Below are positions 7,944 through 16,012 of a stretch of 55,408 nt of DNA, piece by piece. The stretch's first letter is position 1; each line of letters opens with the position of its first letter. The position numbers and the translations under genes are program-made. The notes under the pieces are model-generated. The model was given only the letters and a program-made list of their open reading frames with translations, had not been told where the DNA came from and ran no database searches. Source of the DNA: Edaphobacter lichenicola (GTDB lineage: Bacteria; Acidobacteriota; Terriglobia; Terriglobales; Acidobacteriaceae); the NCBI RefSeq assembly GCF_014201315.1, contig NZ_JACHDY010000009.1:1-55408 (forward strand), in the 5' to 3' direction.

Positions 7944-8672
7944 ATGTGCGGACGATACGGACGACGAAGCGACAAGCAATACATCGCAGAGCACTACGCC
8001 ATGCGCCGCAAGATTGCCGATCTTCCGCCCATGCCACCTGGGTACAACATCACCCCCGGCACATTCCAACCAGTTGTGCGCCTAAGTGAAGAAACAGGCG
8101 AGCGGGAGATGAGCCTGATGGAGTGGGGCCTGGTTCCGTATTGGTCGAAAATGCACAAGATGATTTCGAATTGTGCCCGCGATGACAAGCTCACCATTAG
8201 CGGGGCATGGATCAAGCCTTTTCAGCAACGCCGCTGCCTGATTCCCGGTGAGTTCTTCTATGAGTGGGAGGTGCCCACTCCAGAGGACAAGAGACGAAAG
8301 ATTACTAAACCGTGGGCGGTTGCGCTCACGGATGACAGGCTCTTTTCTTTCGGCGGCATCTGGGATAGGTGGAAGGATAGAGCAAGCGGTAACGTGCTGG
8401 AGAGCTTCGCAATCGTCACTGTGGACCCGAACGAGGTTCTTGAGCCATTTCACAATCGCTGTCCACTCATCCTTGAGCCGAAGGACTACGACCGCTGGCT
8501 TGCGCCCGCCGAATCGTCGCACTTGCCGATTGACCTTGTGAGGACATACCCTTCTGAAAGTATGAAGGCGTGGAGAGTAGCGCCGTTGAAGGGCGATGGC
8601 CCGCAATTGCTGGAGCCACTGACAAACCCACTTGAGGCGATGCAAGTCACTCCATCACTGTTTCCCGAGTAA
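7944..8672 (+). CDS. yedK: SRAP / YedK-HMCES family abasic-site DNA-protein crosslink protein
   Basis: 242 aa. The protein starts MCGRYG, placing Cys2 as the catalytic thiol after Met removal. It has the other SRAP landmarks: PGYNITPG (catalytic Asn), RCLIPGEFFYEW (Glu), FAIVTVDPNE and HNRCPLIL (catalytic His, about residue 168). SRAP proteins crosslink to abasic sites in single-stranded DNA and shield them, which suits single-stranded plasmid entry and SOS repair. A second, frameshifted SRAP gene lies at 52287-52915. No Shine-Dalgarno is seen, consistent with a leaderless mRNA. Confidence 0.93.
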   Translation: MCGRYGRRSDKQYIAEHYAMRRKIADLPPMPPGYNITPGTFQPVVRLSEETGEREMSLMEWGLVPYWSKMHKMISNCARDDKLTISGAWIKPFQQRRCLIPGEFFYEWEVPTPEDKRRKITKPWAVALTDDRLFSFGGIWDRWKDRASGNVLESFAIVTVDPNEVLEPFHNRCPLILEPKDYDRWLAPAESSHLPIDLVRTYPSESMKAWRVAPLKGDGPQLLEPLTNPLEAMQVTPSLFPE

Positions 8673-8726
8673 TAGCATTGAGCCTCTGCGTCCTATAGCT
8701 CGTCACTTCTGGAATTTTCTATCGGT

Positions 8727-9881
8727 TCATTTAGCGACAGGTAGAGGCTGACCGAATAGAGCGATCCCGATGTGATCTGCTATATCTCCAGGGTTCGCGT
8801 GGTCAGTGTTCGCAAGTACAACGATGCAGACATGCTCTTTCGGATATCGCTGGAGGATGCTTCCGAATCCGTACCAGCCGCCCCCGTGATAGTACAAAAG
8901 CTTTCCGAATTTGTGAGCGATCACAACGCCATAGCCATAGTTCTGTCCGCCGTAGGCAGTCGTTTCTGGGTAGATTGCAAACATCTGATCCAACGAGCGA
9001 GCAGTGAGAAGGCTGCCGGGTTTAGTGAGAGCTTCGTTCCAGCGAAATATGTCCTCGACCGTTGAATAGATCCCACCGGCGGAAAAAGGAACAGTCATAT
9101 CGCCGAAGGTAGCGTTGATTACATGGCCGTCACGGAAGGAGTAACCCGCAGCCCTATTCCTGAGGATGAGAGCCTGATCGTCATATCCGGAGTTCTCCAT
9201 TCCTAACGGCTTGAAGATGTTTTTCTTCAGAAATTCTGCATAGGTTTGACTAGAGACCTTTTCGATAACCATGCCCAGCAATATGTAGCCTGTATTTGAA
9301 TAGTGAAGTTGGGTTCCAGGCTTGAACTCGAGGGGCTTAGTCGCTGCAATCTCGAGCATCTCTCGTGGAGTCGCACCTAGGCGGTCCAGTTCCTTGGCGC
9401 GAGGAGTCATGTCGGGATAATTCGGAATTCCCGACGTATGCGTTAACAACTCATGAATTGTAATTTGCCGCCAGGACTCAGGAAGATCTGCGACATACTT
9501 CGACACTGGATCCTGCACGTTCAGCAAGCCACGTTCCCCAAGCAACAGAATGCAAGCACCGGTGAACTGCTTTGTCATCGAGAAGATGCGGTACTCTGTG
9601 GCTGGGCTGTTAAGAGTACCCCCTTCTTCGTCCGCAAATCCGAAGCCTTTTTCAAATTCGATTTTGCCATTGATGCCGACAAGCACCGCCCCTCGAAAAG
9701 AGTCTTGAGCGGTTTGCGAGGTTATGTAGGCGTCTGCATCCCTGAGAGCTTCTTGTGTCTTTGAATCTTGGCCGACGGCAGACAAGGTGCCCACAGTAAG
9801 AAAGACAAGAGAAATATAGGTCCGGAAGTCGAACTGTCGAGCGTAGAGGCACATATGAATAGTGTATTCGGCTCCTTTCAT
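8727..9881 (-). CDS. Exported serine hydrolase of the beta-lactamase / penicillin-binding fold
   Basis: 384 aa from ATG 9881. It has the class C beta-lactamase-like triad: SMTK (Ser about 101, Lys about 104), YSN (in LHYSNTGY) and HGGG (in YYHGGGWYGFG), with family landmarks ELLTHTSGIP and VVLANTD. A hydrophobic N-terminal segment (ISLVFLTVGTLSAVG) looks like a signal peptide, so it should act outside the cytoplasm. The family includes esterases, D-aminopeptidases and lactamases; resistance cannot be claimed. ATG 9854 and an upstream ATG at 9956 are alternative starts. It stands alone and looks like chromosomal cargo. Confidence 0.82.
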   Translation of the reverse strand: MKGAEYTIHMCLYARQFDFRTYISLVFLTVGTLSAVGQDSKTQEALRDADAYITSQTAQDSFRGAVLVGINGKIEFEKGFGFADEEGGTLNSPATEYRIFSMTKQFTGACILLLGERGLLNVQDPVSKYVADLPESWRQITIHELLTHTSGIPNYPDMTPRAKELDRLGATPREMLEIAATKPLEFKPGTQLHYSNTGYILLGMVIEKVSSQTYAEFLKKNIFKPLGMENSGYDDQALILRNRAAGYSFRDGHVINATFGDMTVPFSAGGIYSTVEDIFRWNEALTKPGSLLTARSLDQMFAIYPETTAYGGQNYGYGVVIAHKFGKLLYYHGGGWYGFGSILQRYPKEHVCIVVLANTDHANPGDIADHIGIALFGQPLPVAK

Positions 9882-9985
9882 GGTTATACAATTCCGACCT
9901 GTAGAGGACAACGCGGGGATTCCATCAACCGCAAAATCTATATTGCTGCGTTGCATTCAGTGGCAGCATTCCATTGCAACCAGCA

Positions 9986-10300
9986 CTAATCTACCTTGAT
10001 TCCATTTTCGCGCCAGGGGTTCGAATCGCCTTGCAGGGCATTCGCAGCACTCCACTGAGCCGCTTCTATAAAGTCAGTAAATTTCCGCCGCTCACCTGAG
10101 GGCATGGTCAATTCGCAAGCAATCCTTTTCTGTTCTTCGGAGCGCCGGGGATTCGTCACAAAATGCACTGCCCATAGACAGAGGCAACGTGCATCGCAGA
10201 AGTACATCTCTCCCTGCTCTTCTGCCAGTACATATCCCTCTGGAGACACCTCCGCCATATCGTAGGAACAGATCCGGCGTTTGTGTGCGGGCTGCGTCAT
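9986..10300 (-). CDS. Small hypothetical protein with Cys-rich motif
   Basis: 104 aa. RRICSYDM near the N-terminus and YFCDARCLCLWA in the middle could form a small zinc site of the MYM/treble-clef kind. No family is recognised. It begins nine bases after the recombinase stop codon on the same strand, so the two are probably co-transcribed and it may be an accessory of the recombinase. Confidence 0.55.
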   Translation of the reverse strand: MTQPAHKRRICSYDMAEVSPEGYVLAEEQGEMYFCDARCLCLWAVHFVTNPRRSEEQKRIACELTMPSGERRKFTDFIEAAQWSAANALQGDSNPWRENGIKVD

Positions 10301-10309
10301 TAGACGTTG

Positions 10310-11245
10310 TTATAGTCCCAGATTGTCGTTCACCGCGATGACAATGTCCTGCTCAGAGCCCAGATAACGTTCCGTCGTCTGGATCGAGGAGTGGCCGAGA
10401 AGAAATTTGATTTGCTCCAGGTCGCCGCCATTCTTTCGGCAAAGCTTCGCGCAGGTCCTCCGTAGATCATGCGCCCCGAAGTGCTCGATCCCGATATCCT
10501 TCGCGGAGGCCTCGACCACACTCCAGATTGCCCAATCGCCCAACTCTTCCCCCAGGATTCGTCCGCTTTTCGAAAGCGGACGCAGGAGACGACCATCTTC
10601 GATTTTGGCCGCCGTTTGCCAGGCGTTGATCGCGTTTTTTACCCACACCGGAATTGCCACCGTCCGCACTCGGCCGCCTTTACCAACTAAGTCCACGATG
10701 ACCCACCGGCCCTCTCGGAGCTGAATGTCATCGAGCGTTAGTGTGGACAACTCTTTTCTGCGCAGAGCACAGCCAACCAAAAGAGCAAGGATGCAGTAGT
10801 CGCGCTTGCCCTTGATGGTCGATCGATCCGGTACGGCAAGCAGTTCTTTAGCCTGGTCACGCGTCAGCCAATTTCCCAACCGCGTCCCCTGCTGACGCAT
10901 GTTTGGTACGTCCGTCATCTTCGCGGCTTGCTCCGCATCAAGAATGCCGTTCCGTTGTGCTTCACCGACTAACTTCCGAATCGCAGAAAGGCGGACGTTC
11001 ACCGTCGACGCACTCAGTTTCTTTTCCACCAACGCAGCACGATATTCCATCAGAAGAGCGCGAGAGAGTGGCTGTTGTCGCATCTCGCAAAGCGCAAATA
11101 TCTCATCGAGTGCTTTTGCGTAGTTTCGCTTCGAATGTTCCGAAGCAACGCTCAGCAGCACCATTCGCCGCAGCTCAGCAACGCCGGCAACGTATACGGC
11201 CCAGTTCCCTGCCGGTTGCTCGCGCAGAACCAGTGCGGTACTCAT
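10310..11245 (-). CDS. Tyrosine recombinase (phage integrase family)
   Basis: 311 aa from ATG 11245. An N-terminal SAM-like core-binding domain (SKRNYAKALDEIFALC, STVNVRLSAIRKLV) precedes a catalytic domain with the full set: Arg in CALRRKELSTL, Lys in GKGGRVRTV, His-x-x-Arg in AHDLRRT, His in LGHSSIQTTERYLG and the nucleophilic Tyr in that last motif. Such enzymes integrate elements or resolve plasmid multimers. The bases just upstream of the start carry a 36-bp sequence almost identical to an iteron-like stretch in the gene at 14551, so it may be autoregulated or recombine there. Confidence 0.9.
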   Translation of the reverse strand: MSTALVLREQPAGNWAVYVAGVAELRRMVLLSVASEHSKRNYAKALDEIFALCEMRQQPLSRALLMEYRAALVEKKLSASTVNVRLSAIRKLVGEAQRNGILDAEQAAKMTDVPNMRQQGTRLGNWLTRDQAKELLAVPDRSTIKGKRDYCILALLVGCALRRKELSTLTLDDIQLREGRWVIVDLVGKGGRVRTVAIPVWVKNAINAWQTAAKIEDGRLLRPLSKSGRILGEELGDWAIWSVVEASAKDIGIEHFGAHDLRRTCAKLCRKNGGDLEQIKFLLGHSSIQTTERYLGSEQDIVIAVNDNLGL

Positions 11246-11248
11246 GAC

Positions 11249-11284
11249 CCTGTAGGCGATTCGCTTACAGGTAGCGATTCGCCT
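11249..11284. repeat. 36-bp iteron-type repeat at the recombinase promoter
   Basis: It contains CCTGTAGGCGATTCGC and the overlapping inverse GCGATTCGCTTACAGG, and matches 14728-14763 at 35 of 36 positions in direct orientation. It could be a recombinase core site, an operator or an isolated iteron pair. Confidence 0.75.
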
Positions 11285-11306
11285 TTGGACAAAGACCAGT
11301 GTCTTA

Positions 11307-12380
11307 TCATGGCTCCTCCACATCCATTTCTTGCGCCTGGCGGGTCTCGTTCAGTTCCTTGCGTAACTTTTCGACCACCTCTTGCAGGTCTTCGATGGAT
11401 GGAACCTCAGATTGAAGTGGTTCGGGAAGTTCGCGAGTGGCTCGGTAGGTCGAAACGCCGATCGGGCGATTGATGTTCTGCAACGTGTATTCCACGGTAG
11501 GACCACTGCGGCTTTCGCAAATCAGGACTCCGATGCTTGGACCATCGACCGGCGTCCGCATCGTCGCATCCACCGCTGAGAGGTAAAAACTTAGTTTGCC
11601 CGCGTATTCCGGTTTAAAGGCCCCATTTTTTAGCTCGATCACAAAATAGCAATGCAGCCGGAGATGGTAAAAGAGCAGATCGATGAAATAGGCCTGCCCA
11701 TCGACTTCTAGCTGCACCTGGCTTCCCACGAAGGCGAAGCCGCGGCCCAACTCCAACAGAAGGTCGCGGAGATGCTTGAGCAGCCCACGCTCCAGCTCCC
11801 GTTCTTTGGCGCTGGAGCTCAGGGTCAGAAACTCGAACGAATAGGGGTCCTTGAGAATCTGTTGCGTCAGATCCGAATCCTCTGCCGGCAGCGTTCGGGA
11901 GAAATTGGTGAGCGCCTTCCCTTCCCGTTCCTGTAGCCCGGTCGAGATGTGATGGGTAAGAACGTTGCGGCTCCATCCGTGTTCGATGGACGCCCGCAGA
12001 TACCATTCCCGGCTCTGGCCGTCTTTGAGACGGTCGAGCAGGACCATGTGATGTCCCCAGGGCAATTTTGCAGCAAGCTGCAAAATTTGGGGATCAGGCC
12101 AGGCCTCGGCAAAGGAACGCATGTAGCGCAGATTCCGGAGGCTGAAGCCCTCCACGCCGGGAAATTCCGTTCCGAGATCCTTGGCCAGGCGGTCCACCAC
12201 CTTCGTTCCCCACCCCTCAGCCGCAAAGCGGGAGGAGAGATCCTGTCCGATGGACCAGTAGAGCTGGATGGTTTCCTGGTTGAGCGTCAGGGCGGCGCGC
12301 AGTTGGGCGGCGCGAATCCGGGTTTTTAAATCTTCGAGCAGCGCTGGGTAGCCCGAAGGGAGCGGGATTAGTTCAGCCAC
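11307..12380 (-). CDS. YhcG-type PD-(D/E)xK nuclease (DUF1016 family)
   Basis: About 357 aa from GTG 12380, chosen because GGAGG lies five bases upstream and the longer frame has no ATG near the domain. The N-terminus (LNQETIQLYWSIGQDLSSRF, GFSLRNLRYMRSFAEAW, LPWGHHMVLL) is the DUF1016 DNA-binding region. The C-terminal half carries the nuclease signature YFIDLLFYH followed by YFVIELK (near 235-251). YhcG relatives sit beside restriction systems and in defence islands. Its recombinase neighbour is codirectional and the 12658 gene is divergent. The coding sequence contains a copy of the palindrome in its own upstream region. Confidence 0.85.
   Translation of the reverse strand: MAELIPLPSGYPALLEDLKTRIRAAQLRAALTLNQETIQLYWSIGQDLSSRFAAEGWGTKVVDRLAKDLGTEFPGVEGFSLRNLRYMRSFAEAWPDPQILQLAAKLPWGHHMVLLDRLKDGQSREWYLRASIEHGWSRNVLTHHISTGLQEREGKALTNFSRTLPAEDSDLTQQILKDPYSFEFLTLSSSAKERELERGLLKHLRDLLLELGRGFAFVGSQVQLEVDGQAYFIDLLFYHLRLHCYFVIELKNGAFKPEYAGKLSFYLSAVDATMRTPVDGPSIGVLICESRSGPTVEYTLQNINRPIGVSTYRATRELPEPLQSEVPSIEDLQEVVEKLRKELNETRQAQEMDVEEP
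12064..12087. repeat. Palindrome inside the yhcG-like gene
   Basis: AATTTTGCAGC (12064-12074) is followed after two bases by its inverse (12077-12087). The same arms form the palindrome at 12500-12527 upstream of the gene. This copy encodes part of a conserved family motif (LAAKLPW). Confidence 0.6.
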
Positions 12381-12499
12381 GGCGCCCTCCGTCCTCGACA
12401 GAAGCGCTTCCCTGCCCTTCTGGTAGGCCCAAACGGTCGTGGCCGGTGCTTGTACTCCACATCCTGCGTCTCCTCCACCATCAATAAGGTAGCAGCGCC

Positions 12500-12527
12500 C
12501 AATTTTGCAGCAGTTGCTGCAAAATTG
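12500..12527. promoter_or_regulatory. 28-bp perfect palindrome between yhcG-like gene and 12658 gene
   Basis: CAATTTTGCAGCA (12500-12512), GT, then the exact inverse (12515-12527). It sits in the divergent promoter region and is a probable operator. A second, shorter inverted repeat ATCGTA/TACGAT at 12563-12581 is also present. Confidence 0.6.
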
Positions 12528-12657
12528 ACGATAGCACGAAATTGCCGACGACAATATACATTATCGTAGATGATTTACGATGTTCCATCGAGGTGGTTTT
12601 CAGCAGGTGTGCCAATAATCCCGGTATCCTGAAGGTGTCAGAAAGCTGAGGTTTTCG

Positions 12658-13215
12658 ATGGGTCGTCCCGTCAAATGGTCCCGCGATCTGCACTCCATCC
12701 GGGAGCGCGCCGCTCACGCACGTACCGAAACATGGGGCCGCGTGGATATTGAAGGGCTCTTCGGCGTCGGCCGGGCCACCGCCCAGACGCTGATGAAGGC
12801 CATCGGAGAGGTGCAGCCGGTCGGCGGAGCCCACTTTGTGGAACGCAATTTCCTGCTCAGCTTCCTGGACGCCATGATTGACGCGCAGGATTTCGACCAG
12901 GCGTTTCGATCCCGAGTCCGCGAGGCCGAAGCACCGCCCTCTCCTAAACCATTGAGAGTTGCTCTACCTGCGGACCTCCGTAGCATCATGCTGAGAGACC
13001 TGCCGGAACACATCTCCCTTTCGCCTGGGCGATTAGAGATTACCGCCGATTCTACGGTCGCCATGCTTGAGAGTTTGGCGCTACTCGCGCAGGCGATGCA
13101 GAACGACCTCGCCCAGGTGCAAGCGGTTTTGGAGCCGCCTGCTAGACCGCCCGAGGTAGAAGATGATGATCTACGGGCATTCCTCGCAGAGCTGCGAAGC
13201 CAGCACCAAAGCTAA
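12658..13215 (+). CDS. Hypothetical protein with N-terminal HTH-like segment
   Basis: 185 aa. The first 60 residues (MGRPVKWSRDLHSIRERA, GLFGVGRATAQTLMKAIG) look like a small helix-turn-helix domain. The middle is basic, and the C-terminus is a helix (VAMLESLALLAQAMQNDLAQVQAVL) with an acidic tail. I do not recognise a named family. It is divergent from the YhcG-type nuclease, with palindromes in between, so it could regulate that gene. TGAGG precedes the start. Confidence 0.6.
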   Translation: MGRPVKWSRDLHSIRERAAHARTETWGRVDIEGLFGVGRATAQTLMKAIGEVQPVGGAHFVERNFLLSFLDAMIDAQDFDQAFRSRVREAEAPPSPKPLRVALPADLRSIMLRDLPEHISLSPGRLEITADSTVAMLESLALLAQAMQNDLAQVQAVLEPPARPPEVEDDDLRAFLAELRSQHQS

Positions 13216-13460
13216 AAGCTATTTTCGTTGTCAGCCCTACACAAGCGATACGCTTACAGGTAGCGCATCGCTTATAGTACGTGTTTCGCTCACTGGGGGA
13301 GTAAGTGAATCGCGTATAGGGCTGAAAGCGAAGCGCTTACAGGACCTGGGAGCGAACTGCTGACAGGACCTCTAAGCGAGTCGCTTACGCTTAATAGGTA
13401 AGCTTTTTAGGGAAGTTTCTTAGAAAAGAAAAATAGTAAAAAAATAGATAACGACGACGA
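13216..13460. other. Probable vegetative origin (oriV): iterons plus AT-rich stretch
   Basis: Six iteron-like units of about 18 bp, core AAGCGANTCGCTTACAGG, occur at 13243-13260, 13261-13277, 13300-13320, 13325-13343, 13350-13367 and 13371-13388. A strongly A/T-rich segment (13389-13452) follows, the usual arrangement of binding sites beside a melting region. The same unit recurs inside the 14551 gene, at 16013-16053 and before the recombinase. No clear DnaA box was found. A centromere (parS) role is the alternative. Confidence 0.7.
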
Positions 13461-13578
13461 CGTTCTCTTTGTCCTTAGTGTTGCCGAAAAGGCCCTGTTG
13501 TCCAATTATGTTCACCTTGTCATGGGTTTGTACTTTGCGCTAGTATCAGGTCTCGTGATCGCATACGATCTCACTACG

Positions 13579-13788
13579 ATGTCACCACGCAAAAGAGTAC
13601 GCAAATCTGACAATCTGCTGACTTCTGAGGTTGCGTCAGTGCTGGGAATCTCACAGCGCACCCTTTTGCGCCGGCTTGCTGCCGGAATTTGGCCTGAACC
13701 GATGCGTGACCCCGAGAACAATTACCGGATGTGGCGTCCCATTGAGGTTCAGCAGCTTCGTGAGGCACTCGAAAGAGAGAGACAATGA
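13579..13788 (+). CDS. Small MerR/excisionase-like HTH protein
   Basis: 69 aa from ATG 13579; the frame is open upstream to TTG 13498 but the extra part is hydrophobic and unlike the family. TSEVASVLGISQRTLLRRLAAG is a winged-helix HTH of the MerR/excisionase type, followed by NNYRMWRPIEVQQLREAL. Its stop overlaps the parA start (ATGA), so translation is coupled. It probably binds the neighbouring iterons to control partition or replication. Confidence 0.65.
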   Translation: MSPRKRVRKSDNLLTSEVASVLGISQRTLLRRLAAGIWPEPMRDPENNYRMWRPIEVQQLREALERERQ

Positions 13789-14546
13789 GCCTGAAAATTG
13801 TGATTTCCAATCAGCGCGGCGGCGTCTCAAAGACAACGACCACGACGACACTTGCAAGAGAATTTGCCGACCGCGGCAAACGGGTCCTGGTCATCGACAC
13901 AGACCCTCAAGGGTCCATCAGCAGCATTCTCAATCTCAAGCCCGAATACGGGCTATACAACTTCGTGATTGAGCGCCTGATCTTCGACGACTGCATTGTC
14001 CGCGTTAGCGATAATTTGCATGTCATGTGCTCCAACCGAGAGACAACGAAGGTCGAGACGATTTTGATGGGGAATGTCGCCCGCGAACACGCCTTTACCC
14101 AGATATTTTCTTCGGTCGACAAGAACTATGATGTTGTTCTTATCGACGTAAGTCCTTCAATCACACTACTTCAGACGTGCGCGATGGTTTATGCAGAGCG
14201 AGTCTTGATCCCGATCGGCATGGACACCCTTTCGTTCCAAGGTGCGATGGCCTCGATCGAGGCAGCGAAGTCGCTCAACCAGCTTCTTCGCTCAAGCATT
14301 CAAACGATTGGATTGCTTCCAGTCATGGTAGATCGACGGCTAGCAATGACCACAACGATTCTCGACGGCCTGAAGGGCCTTTCGGAGGGAATGTCAATTC
14401 CCTTACTCAACGTCATTCGCACGGACCAGTCAGTCACGAAAGCGGCCCGCGCCGGGCAATTCTTGATTGACTACGACCCAAAGTGTAAGGCCATTGAAGA
14501 TTACAAGCGTGTGGCAGATGAGATTCTAGAGATCCTTAAGGGCTAA
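13785..14546 (+). CDS. parA: ParA-type partition ATPase
   Basis: 253 aa. The deviant Walker A reads NQRGGVSKTTTTTTLA at the N-terminus, with the signature Lys before GGV replaced by Arg (QRGG instead of KGG). VLVIDTDPQGSISSIL (Walker A') and YDVVLIDVSPSI (Walker B) are intact. ParA ATPases position plasmids by nucleotide-dependent DNA binding with a centromere-binding partner. It is translationally coupled to the small HTH gene upstream and four bases from the DNA-binding protein downstream, the likely partner or initiator. Its short N-terminus is typical of small ParAs. Confidence 0.9.
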   Translation: MSLKIVISNQRGGVSKTTTTTTLAREFADRGKRVLVIDTDPQGSISSILNLKPEYGLYNFVIERLIFDDCIVRVSDNLHVMCSNRETTKVETILMGNVAREHAFTQIFSSVDKNYDVVLIDVSPSITLLQTCAMVYAERVLIPIGMDTLSFQGAMASIEAAKSLNQLLRSSIQTIGLLPVMVDRRLAMTTTILDGLKGLSEGMSIPLLNVIRTDQSVTKAARAGQFLIDYDPKCKAIEDYKRVADEILEILKG

Positions 14547-14550
14547 CTGA

Positions 14551-15984
14551 ATGGCCGGGCAAACAAAGCAGACAAGTCGAAATCGCAAGATTGAGCCGCT
14601 CAATTGGGCTGAGACCGCGAACTCGCCCGCGTTGAAAGGGATGATGTCCTTTCTCGACATCAAGCCCGAGGAAGTTCGCAGCGGTCACTTCAAAGATGTG
14701 CCCGATGAGCCGGACTCACGCCTCGAACCTGTAGGCGATTCGCTTACAGGTAGCGATACGCCTACAGTCCCAACGAAAACCAAACCTGCGACACAAAAAG
14801 CTGTTATCGAAATGCGCCCCAAGCGCTCACAAGCAGCTACACTGCCGACAGCTCCCGAAGGCCCGCCACTCGTCGATACACTACCTGAGAGCGAACTGCT
14901 ACCTGTAAGCGACTCACTACCTGTAAGTGAATCGCACCCTGTTAGCGATACGCTACCTATGAGCGAATCGCCATCATTTACTAACTTTATACTTGGTTCA
15001 GTTCCCTCTCAAAATCGAAAGATCCGGAAATGCAGGCTTTCTCAAGATGCGCACTCTGCAGGCGAAGAGACGCTATACAGAATCCTGTGGGAGGAAGGTA
15101 AACCCTCGTCTGCAAATCCACTGGGCTCGCGAATAGTTCGCATCGGGTATGCCGAACTCGCGAATCGAGCGAGAATGCACAAAGCCAACGTAAGGCTGAA
15201 TCTAGCAAACCTTACAGCCAAACTTGCAATTGAACAAAGTGGCGAGTTCAGCAGTCGCGACATGATCGCAAAATCTTACAGAGTCTTGTCGTACAAAGAG
15301 ATCCTTGAGCGTCGCCGCGCGGCGGGCCTTGAATACGTTATTCGTCAAAAAAATGTACTCTTCGTGACCGCTACCGGAGTGCCGATTGCTTTGCCAGGAC
15401 TCGCACAGGCAAAGAAGGGGAAAACAAAACCAGCGAACAGCGTTCAATCAGTGAGCGATACGCAGCCTGTAAGCGATACGCAACCTATGAGCGATTCACT
15501 ACCTGATAGCGATTCGCTTACAGGTAGTGAATACGATTTCGATATTCAGGCTGATTTGGCTTGTGTCTCGAAAGCTATGAACACCTATTGGACCGTTGAC
15601 GATGCGGCAACAGATCAGCTCATCCGCGCCTGCAGAAAAGTCAGACCGGATGCCAAGGCCGAAGAGATAGCCTTCTTCGTTCGCGAAAAGCTCGACCTCA
15701 CGCGCAGCAATCGGAGCATCACCAATCCCGTCGGGCTAATTCTCGCCACCGTACCGCAATCATTCAGTGGATATTCATTCGATACTTTCCGCCAGCGGCA
15801 TCAAGAAAGAAAGAGACTGGCGGAAGAGGAGAGGCTCCGAAAAGAGGAAGAAGATCGGAAGCTGACAGAATGGATGGTTCGAGATGCAAGACAGACGCTG
15901 GCGAATCCAAATGCTACTGAGAAACGTAAGGCCGAAGCCGAAGACATCATTGCCCGGTACTCGCAGCCCGAAACAGAGAATTAG
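14551..15984 (+). CDS. Iteron-embedded DNA-binding protein, probable replication initiator or ParB-like partner
   Basis: 477 aa. The centre (about 180-300) looks like a winged-helix domain: EETLYRILWEEGK, RIGYAELANRARMHKANVRLNLANL. Two hydrophilic linkers flank it and are built from six-residue repeats (LPVSDS, LPVSES, HPVSDT; QPVSDT, QPMSDS, LPDSDS). These repeats are the translation of 18-bp iterons at 14881-14970 and 15448-15534, the same sequence as in the origin region. The C-terminus is a charged coiled coil (RKRLAEEERLRKEEEDRKL). Position after parA and in-gene iterons suggest Rep or a centromere-binding protein. I do not recognise a family. Confidence 0.65.
   Translation: MAGQTKQTSRNRKIEPLNWAETANSPALKGMMSFLDIKPEEVRSGHFKDVPDEPDSRLEPVGDSLTGSDTPTVPTKTKPATQKAVIEMRPKRSQAATLPTAPEGPPLVDTLPESELLPVSDSLPVSESHPVSDTLPMSESPSFTNFILGSVPSQNRKIRKCRLSQDAHSAGEETLYRILWEEGKPSSANPLGSRIVRIGYAELANRARMHKANVRLNLANLTAKLAIEQSGEFSSRDMIAKSYRVLSYKEILERRRAAGLEYVIRQKNVLFVTATGVPIALPGLAQAKKGKTKPANSVQSVSDTQPVSDTQPMSDSLPDSDSLTGSEYDFDIQADLACVSKAMNTYWTVDDAATDQLIRACRKVRPDAKAEEIAFFVREKLDLTRSNRSITNPVGLILATVPQSFSGYSFDTFRQRHQERKRLAEEERLRKEEEDRKLTEWMVRDARQTLANPNATEKRKAEAEDIIARYSQPETEN
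14728..14763. repeat. 36-bp repeat matching the recombinase promoter site
   Basis: Differs from 11249-11284 at one position. It encodes PVGDSLTGSDTP in the 14551 gene and contains two inverted iteron units. Confidence 0.75.
14881..14970 (+). repeat. Five tandem 18-bp iterons inside a coding sequence
   Basis: Units of exactly 18 bp, for example CTACCTGTAAGCGACTCA (14899-14916) and CTACCTGTAAGTGAATCG (14917-14934). The period keeps the reading frame and gives LPxSxS repeats. Confidence 0.9.
15448..15534 (+). repeat. Second in-frame iteron array
   Basis: Four to five 18-bp units, for example CAGCCTGTAAGCGATACG (15463-15480) and CTACCTGATAGCGATTCG (15499-15516). The last unit is in inverted orientation. 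Confidence 0.88.
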
Positions 15985-16012
15985 CACTCCTGTAGCCCGT
16001 TGCTAGTAGGCC

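Noticed and set aside
8727..9881. Antibiotic resistance beta-lactamase
   Set aside because: The SxxK/YxN/HGGG motifs are shared by many esterases and peptidases; nothing shows beta-lactam hydrolysis.
11075..11473. Plus-strand gene sharing the GDSLTGSD peptide with the 14551 product
   Set aside because: It is antisense to the recombinase and YhcG-like genes; the shared peptide is only the translation of the shared DNA repeat.
14881..15534. CRISPR-like array
   Set aside because: The repeats are tandem 18-bp units without unique spacers, in frame with a gene, and match the origin iterons.
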